This document shows positions 1 through 7,370 of a DNA stretch of 64,000 nt, piece after piece. The DNA comes from Clostridia bacterium. Its GTDB lineage: Bacteria > Bacillota > Clostridia > Oscillospirales > Acutalibacteraceae. The stretch is from contig JAFXAP010000016.1 of assembly GCA_017516965.1 (NCBI GenBank), forward strand, positions 1 to 64,000. The letters are read 5' to 3'. Position numbers and translations under genes: made by a program. The notes under the pieces were generated by a model, which saw only the letters and a list, made by a program, of their open reading frames with translations, did no database searches and had not been told where the DNA came from. Position 1 is the stretch's first letter, and the number at the start of each line of letters is the position of its first letter.

Positions 1-18
1 CACTTTCAGAGGTATAGT

Positions 19-2421
19 ATGAATTTTAGAGATTTTTTGAGGAACAACATAGTCTGCCTTGACGGCGGTATGGGAACACTGCTTCAGGCGCGCGGGCTAA
101 AGCTCGGAGAATACCCCGAGCGCTGGAATTTATCCCACGCCGAAGAGATAACCGATATACACAGGGCTTACTTTGACGCAGGCAGCAACGTTGTCTGCAC
201 CAACACCTTTGGTGCAAATTCGCTTAAATTCGAGCCCAACGAGCTCGAGGACATAATAAGCGCCGCTATCTCTAACGCCAAGGCCGCAAAGGCGCAGTCT
301 ACCTCAAAAAAGGAAAGGTTTGTGGCTCTTGACATCGGCCCGAGCGGAAAGCTGTTAAAGCCGCTTGGAGACCTTGATTTTGAGGACGCGGTTGAGGTTT
401 TTGCCAAGACGGTAAAGCTCGGCGTTAAGTACGGCGTTGACCTTATCATAATAGAAACAATGAACGACAGCTACGAAACCAAGGCGGCGCTTCTGGCCGC
501 CAAGGAAAACAGCGATCTGCCGATAATTGTATCAAACGCCTACGGCGAGGACGGCAAGCTTATGACCGGCGCGTCCCCCGAGGCGATGGTTGCCCTGCTT
601 GAGGGTATGGGAGTTGACGCCCTGGGTGCAAACTGCTCGTTGGGTCCACGTCAGCTTGGCGGCGTGGTAAGAAGGCTGCTTGAAAAGGCATCGGTGCCTG
701 TAATACTAAAGCCAAACGCGGGTCTGCCGAGGTCAGAAAACGGCAAAACGGTTTTTGACATAACCATAGACGAGTTTTCCTCCCAAATCGCAGAGCTTGT
801 AAAAGCTGGAGTTCGCGTAGTGGGCGGCTGCTGCGGCACCACACCCGAATACGTAAAGTCGCTTTGCGACAAGATTGCTCCGCTTTCCCCTGTGAAAATA
901 GAGCCGAAAAACCTCACCGTGATTTCTTCCTACTCGCACGCTGTGGAGTTTGGCAAAAAGCCGATTCTTATAGGCGAGAGGATAAATCCCACCGGCAAAA
1001 AGCGTTTTAAGCAGGCTCTTTTGGAAAACGACATCGATTATATTTTATCCGAGGGCGTAAATCAGCAGCAAAAGGGCGCGCAGGTGCTTGACGTAAACGT
1101 TGGTATGCCCGACATTGACGAAACAGCCATGCTCAAAACGGCCGTTTGCGAGCTTCAGGCAATTATAGACCTCCCACTCCAGATCGACAGTTCCAACATT
1201 GCAGCAATGCAGGCCGCTCTGCGCCGCTACAACGGCAAGGCTATGATAAATTCGGTAAACGGCAAGGATGAAAGTATGCGATCCGTTTTCCCGCTTGTGA
1301 AAAAGTACGGCGGCCTTGTGGTTGCACTCACCCTTGACAACAACGGAATTCCCGAAACTGCCGAGGGCAGATTTAAAATTGCCGAAAAAATACTTAAAAC
1401 TGCCGCGGAATACGGCATCGACAAAAAAGACGTTATCTTTGACCCTTTGGCACTCACCATAAGCGCCGACACGGGCGCCGCAAAGGTTACCCTCTCCTCG
1501 CTAAAGGCCATAAAGGAGCGCCTTGGTTGCCACACCTCCTTGGGCGTTTCCAACGTTTCGTTTGGTCTGCCTAACCGCGATGCTATAAACGGAACCTTCT
1601 TTGCGCTAGCCCTCGAAAACGGGCTGTCCGCCGCCATTATGAACCCCTATTCGGCGGATATGATGAAGGTGTATTACACCTACAACGCGCTCAAGGGTCT
1701 GGACTCAAACTGCAGTGAGTACATAGGCGCGGCAGGCTCGTTTGTAACCGAGGAAAAGGCCGCAAATGCTCCTCAAAGCGTCTCAGATCAGTCGTATTCG
1801 GACTGTCAATACGCGATCATAAAGGGCTTTAAAGAAAAGGCGGCGGAAATCACCGCCACCCTCCTTTCGCACACTTCGCCGCTCGAGGTAATAAACAGCG
1901 AGATCATTCCCGCTCTTAATATTGTTGGAAAGGGATTTGAGGAAAAAAGGGTTTACCTGCCCCAACTGCTTATGAGCGCAGAGGCCGCAAAAGCCGCCTT
2001 TGAGGTTATTAAGGCCGCGTCGTCGGGCAAGAAAGACTCAGCGTCTCAAAACACCTTTGTTATTGCCACCGTCCGCGGGGACGTTCACGACATCGGAAAA
2101 AACATTGTCAAACTGCTGCTCGAAAACTACGGTTTTAACGTTGTGGACTTAGGCAAAGACGTACCGCCGCAGGTGATTGCCGACAAGGTTGTCGAGCTTC
2201 ACGCTCCCGTAGTGGGCTTAAGCGCTCTTATGACCACCACAGTTGTCCAGATGCAGGAAACCATAAAACAGCTTCGGCTCAAGGCACCCTGGTGCAAAAT
2301 TATTGTGGGCGGCGCCGTGCTCACGCAGGAGTACGCCGACAAAATCGGCGCTGACAAGTACGCCAAGGACGCTATGGAAGGCGTGCGCTACGCGCAGGAA
2401 ATCATAAACGCGATCAGTTAA
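19..2421 (+). CDS. metH: Cobalamin-dependent methionine synthase, short form
   Basis: Transfers a methyl group from methyltetrahydrofolate through cobalamin to homocysteine, making methionine in the cytoplasm. An N-terminal homocysteine-binding barrel (about residues 1-290) carries the zinc cysteines Cys206, Cys271 and Cys272 (GGCCGTTP). A pterin-binding barrel follows (LIGERINPTG, about 310-590), then a B12 cap and Rossmann domain with the cobalt-ligating DVHDIG motif at 688-693. The protein stops at 800 residues, so the C-terminal AdoMet reactivation domain of the E. coli enzyme (about 1,200 residues) is absent. Short forms like this are common in clostridia and need a separate reactivation partner, not seen here. 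AGAGGT precedes the ATG. The gene is visibly more GC-rich than its neighbours (40 of 60 bases at 541-600). Confidence 0.95.
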   Translation: MNFRDFLRNNIVCLDGGMGTLLQARGLKLGEYPERWNLSHAEEITDIHRAYFDAGSNVVCTNTFGANSLKFEPNELEDIISAAISNAKAAKAQSTSKKERFVALDIGPSGKLLKPLGDLDFEDAVEVFAKTVKLGVKYGVDLIIIETMNDSYETKAALLAAKENSDLPIIVSNAYGEDGKLMTGASPEAMVALLEGMGVDALGANCSLGPRQLGGVVRRLLEKASVPVILKPNAGLPRSENGKTVFDITIDEFSSQIAELVKAGVRVVGGCCGTTPEYVKSLCDKIAPLSPVKIEPKNLTVISSYSHAVEFGKKPILIGERINPTGKKRFKQALLENDIDYILSEGVNQQQKGAQVLDVNVGMPDIDETAMLKTAVCELQAIIDLPLQIDSSNIAAMQAALRRYNGKAMINSVNGKDESMRSVFPLVKKYGGLVVALTLDNNGIPETAEGRFKIAEKILKTAAEYGIDKKDVIFDPLALTISADTGAAKVTLSSLKAIKERLGCHTSLGVSNVSFGLPNRDAINGTFFALALENGLSAAIMNPYSADMMKVYYTYNALKGLDSNCSEYIGAAGSFVTEEKAANAPQSVSDQSYSDCQYAIIKGFKEKAAEITATLLSHTSPLEVINSEIIPALNIVGKGFEEKRVYLPQLLMSAEAAKAAFEVIKAASSGKKDSASQNTFVIATVRGDVHDIGKNIVKLLLENYGFNVVDLGKDVPPQVIADKVVELHAPVVGLSALMTTTVVQMQETIKQLRLKAPWCKIIVGGAVLTQEYADKIGADKYAKDAMEGVRYAQEIINAIS

Positions 2422-2422
2422 G

Positions 2423-2453
2423 AAAAAGCGAGGGGAAGTTCCCCTCGCTTTTT
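2423..2453 (+). terminator. Terminator after metH
   Basis: A perfect stem AGCGAGGGGAA / TTCCCCTCGCT is bounded by A-run and T-run and lies immediately after the metH stop codon. The same AGCGAG stem occurs at 3894-3936 and 5248-5277. Confidence 0.9.
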
Positions 2454-2520
2454 GCCATGTATAAAACCGCCGAAACCCTGATTTTGACACCCTTGTGTTC
2501 AATAGGGCAAACTTGCAAAA
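2454..2520 (+). repeat. Imperfect direct repeat, copy 1
   Basis: Begins GC(C/T)ATGTATAAAA and continues through CCGCCGAAA and ATTTTGACACC to a GCAAAA end. Copy 2 lies at 3930-4000 in the same orientation, and the two bracket the GyrA-like gene. Both copies are preceded by an AGCGAG hairpin. The origin of the repeat is unknown. Confidence 0.7.
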
Positions 2521-2570
2521 ATCCTAGTGTTTATGCGGGTTTCAGGCGGTTTGCCCTATTATAACACAAG
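2466..2570. repeat. Interleaved inverted repeats (A-B-A'-B')
   Basis: Arm A (2466-2478, ACCGCCGAAACCC) pairs with A' (2537-2550, one-base bulge). Arm B (2492-2512) pairs with B' (2549-2570) over about 20 bp with a small internal mismatch. The order A, B, A', B' is that of an H-type pseudoknot or of two mutually exclusive hairpins. It overlaps direct-repeat copy 1. Function unknown; it could be a structured RNA or the terminus of a mobile element. Confidence 0.65.
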
Positions 2571-2613
2571 CCTCTATTCTACGAACTATTCCTGTTGCTT
2601 TCATAATATATAA

Positions 2614-2669
2614 TAATCTCCTTGCTTTACAAAGCCCAACTGTTAGTATCTGTAAAACAAGGAGATTTA
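2614..2669 (-). terminator. Stem-loop downstream of the GyrA-like gene
   Basis: Arms 2614-2631 and 2651-2669 pair over about 18 bp (core AATCTCCTTG / CAAGGAGATT) around a 19-base loop. It lies 14 bp past the GyrA-like stop codon on that gene's strand. The tail is TTATTATATATTA rather than a pure U-run, so it may terminate weakly or act as a 3' stabiliser. Confidence 0.6.
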
Positions 2670-2682
2670 TACTTTTTTCTAA

Positions 2683-3822
2683 TTAAACGTTTATTATTTC
2701 TGTTTTTCGCGGAGTACCATACTTGTAAAAAATCTTCAACAATTCACGCCTTAGCAATTCGTCGTTGTACATATTCCCGTACTTGTTTTTTAAAATGCTG
2801 CGATAATAATCTAAATGTTTCGAAAGAATGTTAAGTAATGACATTCGACACGGCAATCCATCCTCCATCAAAATGAATTGACAATCAATTTCGTCTTCTA
2901 AATTAGTTTTCTCAAATAGCAGCTTCATAATTTCCTCGGGATTTGCAGTTTCATTTAAAATTATCTCAATTCTTGTTTGGAACAAACTAAGATCTTTAAC
3001 ATCTTCAATGCCTTCAATAATTCCGTATTTTGACAAGTAGGTTACATCATCAATAAAAGATTTTACTTTTCCGCGCATTGTTTCTGGAATTTCAGTAATA
3101 ACGATAGTTTTTATTCCATTTTTATCGGTTTCTATTTTCGTTTTACCGCGTATTCGAAGACGACCTTGCCCATATTTATATATTTGAGCAAGTTCATTTT
3201 CGTTAATAATTACACCTCCGTTTATAAAATCTGGTCCTTCTATGTATCTTAATATTTCTTCTAAAATTATGTCGGGATTATCCAACATTGCAAGCATAGC
3301 ATTAATAATTTCACACAAATTATGTGAGGGCACCCTACTGACAAATCCGTTGGAAACGGTGTGTGTACCCATTATTAAGCAACCTGGTACCCGCGCAAAA
3401 AGGGACTCGGGCATATTTTTGCTTGATTTGCAGTATTTTAGCATACCTTCTTCACAAAAACGCGATAATTTAACCGCGGTAAATCTTGGTGCTGCAGCAT
3501 TTCCGTCCAAATGGCAGTGACCAAAATTCCCATGACCGTCTATTAAAGCATGGGCGTTTTGAGATTGGGTCATATTGGCTATATTGTCATAGATTTCTTC
3601 CGATTTTCCATCCACCCAATGATCATGCATTTCATCCCATTCTCCACCACATTCGTGTACCACAATAGAGGAACGCTGATAATTTCCTTTATTGGATAAT
3701 TTCATGCGTTTTAAGTTCCAAATGATCTTTCGTTGTACGGGTGTTAATCCGTCACGAAAATCCGGAAGATTATAACACAGTTTAGGTGGCGTAAAACAAT
3801 CCGTTCGTAAAAGTTCTGTCAT
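2683..3822 (-). CDS. Truncated GyrA/ParC-like protein with Phe in place of the catalytic Tyr
   Basis: A 379-residue relative of the type IIA topoisomerase A subunit. Recognisable blocks are DGLTPVQRKIIW (24-35), LIDGHGNFG (93-101), DGNAAAPRFTAVKL (106-119), PSHNLCEIINAML, GPDFINGGVII and the tower-region TEIPETMRGK. In GyrA/ParC the AAAMRYTE block carries the DNA-cleaving tyrosine; here it reads AAAPRFTA, so residue 114 is Phe (codon TTT at 3483-3481) and the following Glu is Ala. The protein ends just after the tower region, so it lacks the coiled-coil gate and beta-pinwheel of an 800-residue GyrA. No gyrB/parE partner is nearby. AAAGGGG precedes the ATG. The gene is very AT-rich (18 of 60 G+C at 3241-3300). 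It probably cannot cleave DNA; its role is unknown (decoy, inhibitor, DNA binder, or remnant). Confidence 0.85.
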   Translation of the reverse strand: MTELLRTDCFTPPKLCYNLPDFRDGLTPVQRKIIWNLKRMKLSNKGNYQRSSIVVHECGGEWDEMHDHWVDGKSEEIYDNIANMTQSQNAHALIDGHGNFGHCHLDGNAAAPRFTAVKLSRFCEEGMLKYCKSSKNMPESLFARVPGCLIMGTHTVSNGFVSRVPSHNLCEIINAMLAMLDNPDIILEEILRYIEGPDFINGGVIINENELAQIYKYGQGRLRIRGKTKIETDKNGIKTIVITEIPETMRGKVKSFIDDVTYLSKYGIIEGIEDVKDLSLFQTRIEIILNETANPEEIMKLLFEKTNLEDEIDCQFILMEDGLPCRMSLLNILSKHLDYYRSILKNKYGNMYNDELLRRELLKIFYKYGTPRKTEIINV

Positions 3823-3893
3823 TTTAATATTTCCCCTTTCCTATAACGCCTTTCTATAAAATATTATACATTATGACATGAGACAAAAACGGT

Positions 3894-3936
3894 ACATAGC
3901 AAAAGCGAGATAAAATTCACCTCGCTGTTGCTATGT
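3894..3936. repeat. Interrupted hairpin next to repeat copy 2
   Basis: ACATAGCAA with AGCGAG on the left pairs with CTCGCT and TTGCTATGT on the right. It lies about 70 bp upstream of the GyrA-like start codon and abuts direct-repeat copy 2, mirroring the metH terminator beside copy 1. Confidence 0.6.
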
Positions 3937-4000
3937 ATAAAAACCGCCGAAAAAACTCAATTTTGACACCAATGCGTGTGGTGGGTCGAACTGGCAAAAC
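3930..4000 (+). repeat. Imperfect direct repeat, copy 2
   Basis: Shares with copy 1 (2454-2520) the blocks ATGTATAAAA, CCGCCGAAA, ATTTTGACACC and GGCAAAA in the same order and spacing, with scattered substitutions. The A' and B' arms present next to copy 1 are missing here. Confidence 0.7.
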
Positions 4001-4022
4001 GGAAGATTTTATATTATGCGCA

Positions 4023-4051
4023 TTTACTTTTTAAACCGAATATGCTACAAT
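4023..4051 (+). promoter_or_regulatory. Possible promoter of the FAD oxidoreductase
   Basis: TTTACT and TACAAT separated by 17 bp, ending 20 bp before the start codon. The -35 match is only 4 of 6. Confidence 0.4.
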
Positions 4052-4071
4052 AAACCAAAGGCGGTGGTTTG

Positions 4072-5238
4072 ATGCAAAAATATGACGTTGCCGTTTGTGG
4101 CGGTGGCTTTGCGGGAATTTCGGCGGCGCTGGCGGCGGCGCGCGAAGGTAAAAAGGTTATACTTTTTGAAAGGGAATATATGCTTGGCGGACTTGCAACC
4201 GCAGGGCTTATTACCATATATCTACCACTTTGTGACGGGGCTGGGCATCAGGTGTCTTTTGGTATTGCAGAGGAGTTGTTAAGGCTTTCTATTACCTATG
4301 GCGCTGAGGACCTATACCCTGAAAACTGGCTTGATGGTATTGGAACAAAAACCGAAAATGACAAACGCTTTCAGGTGGATTATAACGCGCAACTATTTGC
4401 CATTTTGGCAGAAAAACTACTGCTTGAAAACGGTGTAGATATTCTTTATGGCTCTTATGTTGTAGATGTTACCACCCAAAACCAAAAAATCACTAAACTT
4501 TACGTTGAAAACAAATCGGGCAAAACCGCCTATCAGGCCGCTTCGGTTGTAGATGCAACGGGTGACTGCGACATTGCAAAATTTGCAAACGTGCCAACTA
4601 AAACATTTAAGCAAGGGAATGTTCTTGCCGCTTGGTATTATTACACAAACGGTCAGGGGTATAAACGTCAGTGCCTTGGCGCGTCAGATATACCCGATGA
4701 AGAAAAAGACGGCACACAGCAAAAACATCTTGCCGAGCGCAGATTTTCGGGTCTTGACGGCAAAGAGTTGTCAGAAATGGTTTGCCTTTCTCACAAAGCA
4801 ACACTTGAGCATTGGTTAGAGATGCGAAAGGCTGACCCCACGGCTGTTATTTCTACCATTGCAACCATTCCGCAAATTAGAATGACTAGAAAAATTGTTG
4901 GTGAATATGAGCTTGCGCATACTGAAATGCACACCCCGTTTGAAGACTCTGTCGGTATGGTTTCTGACTGGAAAAAGCGCGGCCCTGTGTATGAGGTTCC
5001 TTTTAGAACGCTTTATAACAAACAGGTTAAAAATTTAATTGTTGCAGGTCGTTGCACATCGGTAAACGAAACACTTTGGGATGTGATGAGGGTTATTCCC
5101 TGTTGCGCTGTAACAGGTCAGGCTGCAGGAACAGCCGCGGCATTGACCGATGATTTTTCTACACTTGATGTTGCAAAGTTGCAAGAAAAATTAAGGGCGG
5201 GCGGCGTAATAATTCACGAAAAAGATATTATGAAATAA
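4072..5238 (+). CDS. FAD-dependent oxidoreductase
   Basis: A soluble flavoprotein of about 388 residues in the FAD_oxidored class. The N-terminus is a dinucleotide-binding fold (YDVAVCGGGFAGISAALAAA, with an acidic residue ending strand 2 in KKVILFERE). A second FAD-contact block DATGDCDIAKFA lies mid-protein, and a C-terminal block (NLIVAGRCTSVNETLWDVMR followed by a Gly/Ala-rich helix) closes the FAD site. The substrate cannot be read from the sequence. An in-frame TTG lies one codon upstream, but ATG at 4072 is better placed after AAAGGCGGTGG. It is transcribed alone between two terminators. Confidence 0.85.
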   Translation: MQKYDVAVCGGGFAGISAALAAAREGKKVILFEREYMLGGLATAGLITIYLPLCDGAGHQVSFGIAEELLRLSITYGAEDLYPENWLDGIGTKTENDKRFQVDYNAQLFAILAEKLLLENGVDILYGSYVVDVTTQNQKITKLYVENKSGKTAYQAASVVDATGDCDIAKFANVPTKTFKQGNVLAAWYYYTNGQGYKRQCLGASDIPDEEKDGTQQKHLAERRFSGLDGKELSEMVCLSHKATLEHWLEMRKADPTAVISTIATIPQIRMTRKIVGEYELAHTEMHTPFEDSVGMVSDWKKRGPVYEVPFRTLYNKQVKNLIVAGRCTSVNETLWDVMRVIPCCAVTGQAAGTAAALTDDFSTLDVAKLQEKLRAGGVIIHEKDIMK

Positions 5239-5247
5239 GTGCATTTT

Positions 5248-5277
5248 AAAAAGCGAGGTGATATCACCTCGCTTTTG
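5248..5277. terminator. Bidirectional terminator
   Basis: Stem AAAAGCGAGGTGA / TCACCTCGCTTTT between two convergent genes. It serves the oxidoreductase on the plus strand and overlaps the stop region of the DUF4037 gene on the minus strand. Confidence 0.85.
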
Positions 5278-6219
5278 TTATACTCCATATAAAATATGCA
5301 GATTTCGTATTTGGTTGTCGGCAATGGTATTGTTAAGCGCATAAGACTGCTGTTCAAGTTCGCTTAGTTTTAAATCGGTTAAGCCCTGCGCTTGTAGCAC
5401 ACTCGAAACCTCGGCGCAAATGTGCTCGATTTTTTTGCTTTTTTGCTTAAACTCGTGAGGGGTGTTGCCACTAGATATAAGATATTCCATATCATCTGCC
5501 AAGTTGCCTAATGTGGCAAGGTTTTTAAGCCCTCTGAAACTCCACTTGTAATATGGCATATAGGCGCGGTTAAGCAAATAAATGCAATGCAGTGCGCTTT
5601 TTACAAATTCAACTGCTGCCAGCTGCGCCGCGGCTGTGTCGCCACGCGCTATGCAACGGCTATAGTTATACTGCCCCGACTGCCCCATAAGTAGTAGCTG
5701 CCCCGCCAACTTTTTGCGTCGCACATCCTCGGGAAAATAGAGCAGTCTTTCTCTTATAGCGGTAAAAAGACCGTATTGGTCTTCAAAAACGGCTCCGTTG
5801 GTTGCCTCAAGCAAACTGTGTTCCGGCACAAGAAACCATTGCTCATATGACAGCGCGCCATCTGAAGTTCCTGTTTTTTGTAAAAAGAAATCCGCCATTC
5901 TGATAACGCCGTGTCGGCTGCCTCCCACAGGGGTTAGTGCGCTACGCTCTAATCCCATAAACTGCTTGGGCAGTTTGGCATACGCGCGTTCTAGTTGAAA
6001 TTCAGTTTTGCGGTCAATCACGTCTTCACCGGGCAAAAAAATGCAAAAAGCCGGTTCAAAATCGTGGTCGCGCGAGGTTTGGTCGTCATAACCGTAACAT
6101 TCCGAGCCACTACCCACAAGCCCTATAGCCAAATAGGGCAACATCTGTGAAAACTGTGACTGTAGCATTTCTTTGCCATAAGTTTCATAATACGCTCGCG
6201 CTATTTCAAGTCCCTTCAT
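5278..6219 (-). CDS. DUF4037 nucleotidyltransferase-like protein
   Basis: A 313-residue cytoplasmic protein. Near residue 35 it has a nucleotidyltransferase-like signature, GLVGSGSECYGYDDQTSRDHDFE, in which the Gly-Ser and acidic pair resemble the metal site of the NT superfamily; the helical remainder matches the DUF4037 type. Substrate unknown. An in-frame upstream extension exists, but GGAGGATAT directly before ATG at 6219 decides the start. The first 14 bp overlap the end of the TPR gene, so the two are translationally coupled and likely act together. Confidence 0.75.
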   Translation of the reverse strand: MKGLEIARAYYETYGKEMLQSQFSQMLPYLAIGLVGSGSECYGYDDQTSRDHDFEPAFCIFLPGEDVIDRKTEFQLERAYAKLPKQFMGLERSALTPVGGSRHGVIRMADFFLQKTGTSDGALSYEQWFLVPEHSLLEATNGAVFEDQYGLFTAIRERLLYFPEDVRRKKLAGQLLLMGQSGQYNYSRCIARGDTAAAQLAAVEFVKSALHCIYLLNRAYMPYYKWSFRGLKNLATLGNLADDMEYLISSGNTPHEFKQKSKKIEHICAEVSSVLQAQGLTDLKLSELEQQSYALNNTIADNQIRNLHILYGV

Positions 6220-6952
6220 ATATCCTCCTGCAACGTTCTTTAAGTTGCAATGCATAATCTTTATAGCCGTAATAGCCAAAGACCGACGCGCACTTTTCAC
6301 ACACAAAGGCATAGTTGCCATCGGTTCGGTCCTTGCCAATTTCCATACAATCGATTGCCTTTTGCGCGAGGCGCTCAATTTTTTCTTGCGCTTCGGTTTT
6401 ACCGTACTCCATTTCTACGGCAGATGCCATATTAAGATAGGTAATGGCCTGTTCCGGTTCCTTTTGCGGCAGAGAACTCATAACGGCAATCGCTTTTTGA
6501 TACAACTCTTCCGCCTCGCGAAAACGCTCAAGGTCTACCAATGTAAGCCCCATATTATTATAAAGCCCACCCAATCGCTCATCATTGGGGTTTAGGTCGC
6601 GTTCGTATATACTCTTTGCCATATTAAACAAATTTATAGAGTCTTGTAATTTACCAAACGCTTTGCAAACCGTTGCGCTGTTAAGGTAGGTAGTGGCGGC
6701 GCCAACGGTGTTGTCTATATTCATTTTGCCAACCTGGTCAAGCGCATCCTGAGCGTATTGCAAGGCTTGTTCCCTCTCGCCAAGTTTTCGACAAAGACCC
6801 ATAAGCTCATTTTGCATAAGCAAAATGCCTTGATTATCACCCGTTTGTTGCGCTTCTGAAAGCCAGTATTGCAATAGACGTTTAGCCTCGGTATAGTTGT
6901 TGCTTTTAAGCAATGAGTCGAGTTTTCCAAGCACCCTGTCTCTTGGTATCAT
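6206..6952 (-). CDS. Tetratricopeptide-repeat protein
   Basis: A 248-residue all-helical protein with about four to five TPR units. Typical spacing is visible in LGGLYNNMGLTLVDLERFREAEELYQKA and in flanking repeats with small residues at positions 8 and 20. It has no signal peptide or membrane segment, so it is a cytoplasmic scaffold or adaptor, probably for the overlapping DUF4037 protein. ATG at 6952 is chosen because AAAGGAGG sits 8 bp upstream; an in-frame GTG at 6961 would abut the ribosome-binding site. Confidence 0.8.
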   Translation of the reverse strand: MIPRDRVLGKLDSLLKSNNYTEAKRLLQYWLSEAQQTGDNQGILLMQNELMGLCRKLGEREQALQYAQDALDQVGKMNIDNTVGAATTYLNSATVCKAFGKLQDSINLFNMAKSIYERDLNPNDERLGGLYNNMGLTLVDLERFREAEELYQKAIAVMSSLPQKEPEQAITYLNMASAVEMEYGKTEAQEKIERLAQKAIDCMEIGKDRTDGNYAFVCEKCASVFGYYGYKDYALQLKERCRRIYEGT

Positions 6953-6974
6953 ATGCGCCACCTCCTTTTTATAT

Positions 6975-7003
6975 ATTGTATATCAATTTTTACTTATATA
7001 CAA
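6975..7003 (-). promoter_or_regulatory. Promoter of the TPR-DUF4037 operon
   Basis: TTGTAT and TACAAT separated by 17 bp, ending 22 bp before the TPR start codon. Confidence 0.6.
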
Positions 7004-7035
7004 GTTTTTTATAACTTTATATCTTTCAAAAAAAT

Positions 7036-7064
7036 AACAGCGGAGTAAATTTTACTCCGCTGTA
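7036..7064 (-). terminator. Terminator of the Dlt-like operon
   Basis: Stem ACAGCGGAGTAAA / TTTACTCCGCTGT followed on the minus strand by TATTTTTTTG. A second small palindrome, GAGCATATATGCTC, lies between it and the acyl carrier protein stop codon. Confidence 0.8.
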
Positions 7065-7124
7065 GATTTTATTTTTTTGCATTATTTATGAGCATATATG
7101 CTCAGGGCAGGCAAAAAAGGATGG

Positions 7125-7355
7125 TTATGCTTCTTCCTGCAGTCTTTCAATAAGCTGCTTCATAGCCTCAACGCTGTTAAAGTTTTCAGGCATAAGTTCA
7201 TCCACGTCGATTTCGATATCAAACTCGTCGTTAAAGGTGCTAACGATTTGAATAATATCAAAAGAATCTAAGAGGCCGTCATCAATCAGCTTTTTCTCGT
7301 TTTGAAAGTCAATGTCAGAACGAATTTCCTGCAAAATGTTAAGAATTTTTTCCAT
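7125..7355 (-). CDS. Acyl/peptidyl carrier protein (DltC-like)
   Basis: A 76-residue acidic carrier protein. Ser31 in GLLDSFDIIQIV is the expected 4'-phosphopantetheine attachment site. Size and the DSFD form are closer to DltC and stand-alone peptidyl carriers than to fatty-acid ACP (DSLD). It is the last gene of the Dlt-like operon, after a GNAT gene 15 bp upstream. It should receive the acyl or aminoacyl group activated by the adenylation enzyme at 8309-9811 and present it to the MBOAT protein. GGAG precedes the ATG. Confidence 0.85.
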   Translation of the reverse strand: MEKILNILQEIRSDIDFQNEKKLIDDGLLDSFDIIQIVSTFNDEFDIEIDVDELMPENFNSVEAMKQLIERLQEEA

Positions 7356-7370
7356 AAGTATTTGCTCCTT

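Noticed and set aside
2683..3822. Housekeeping gyrA or parC
   Set aside because: The protein is less than half the usual length, lacks the catalytic tyrosine and has no gyrB/parE neighbour.
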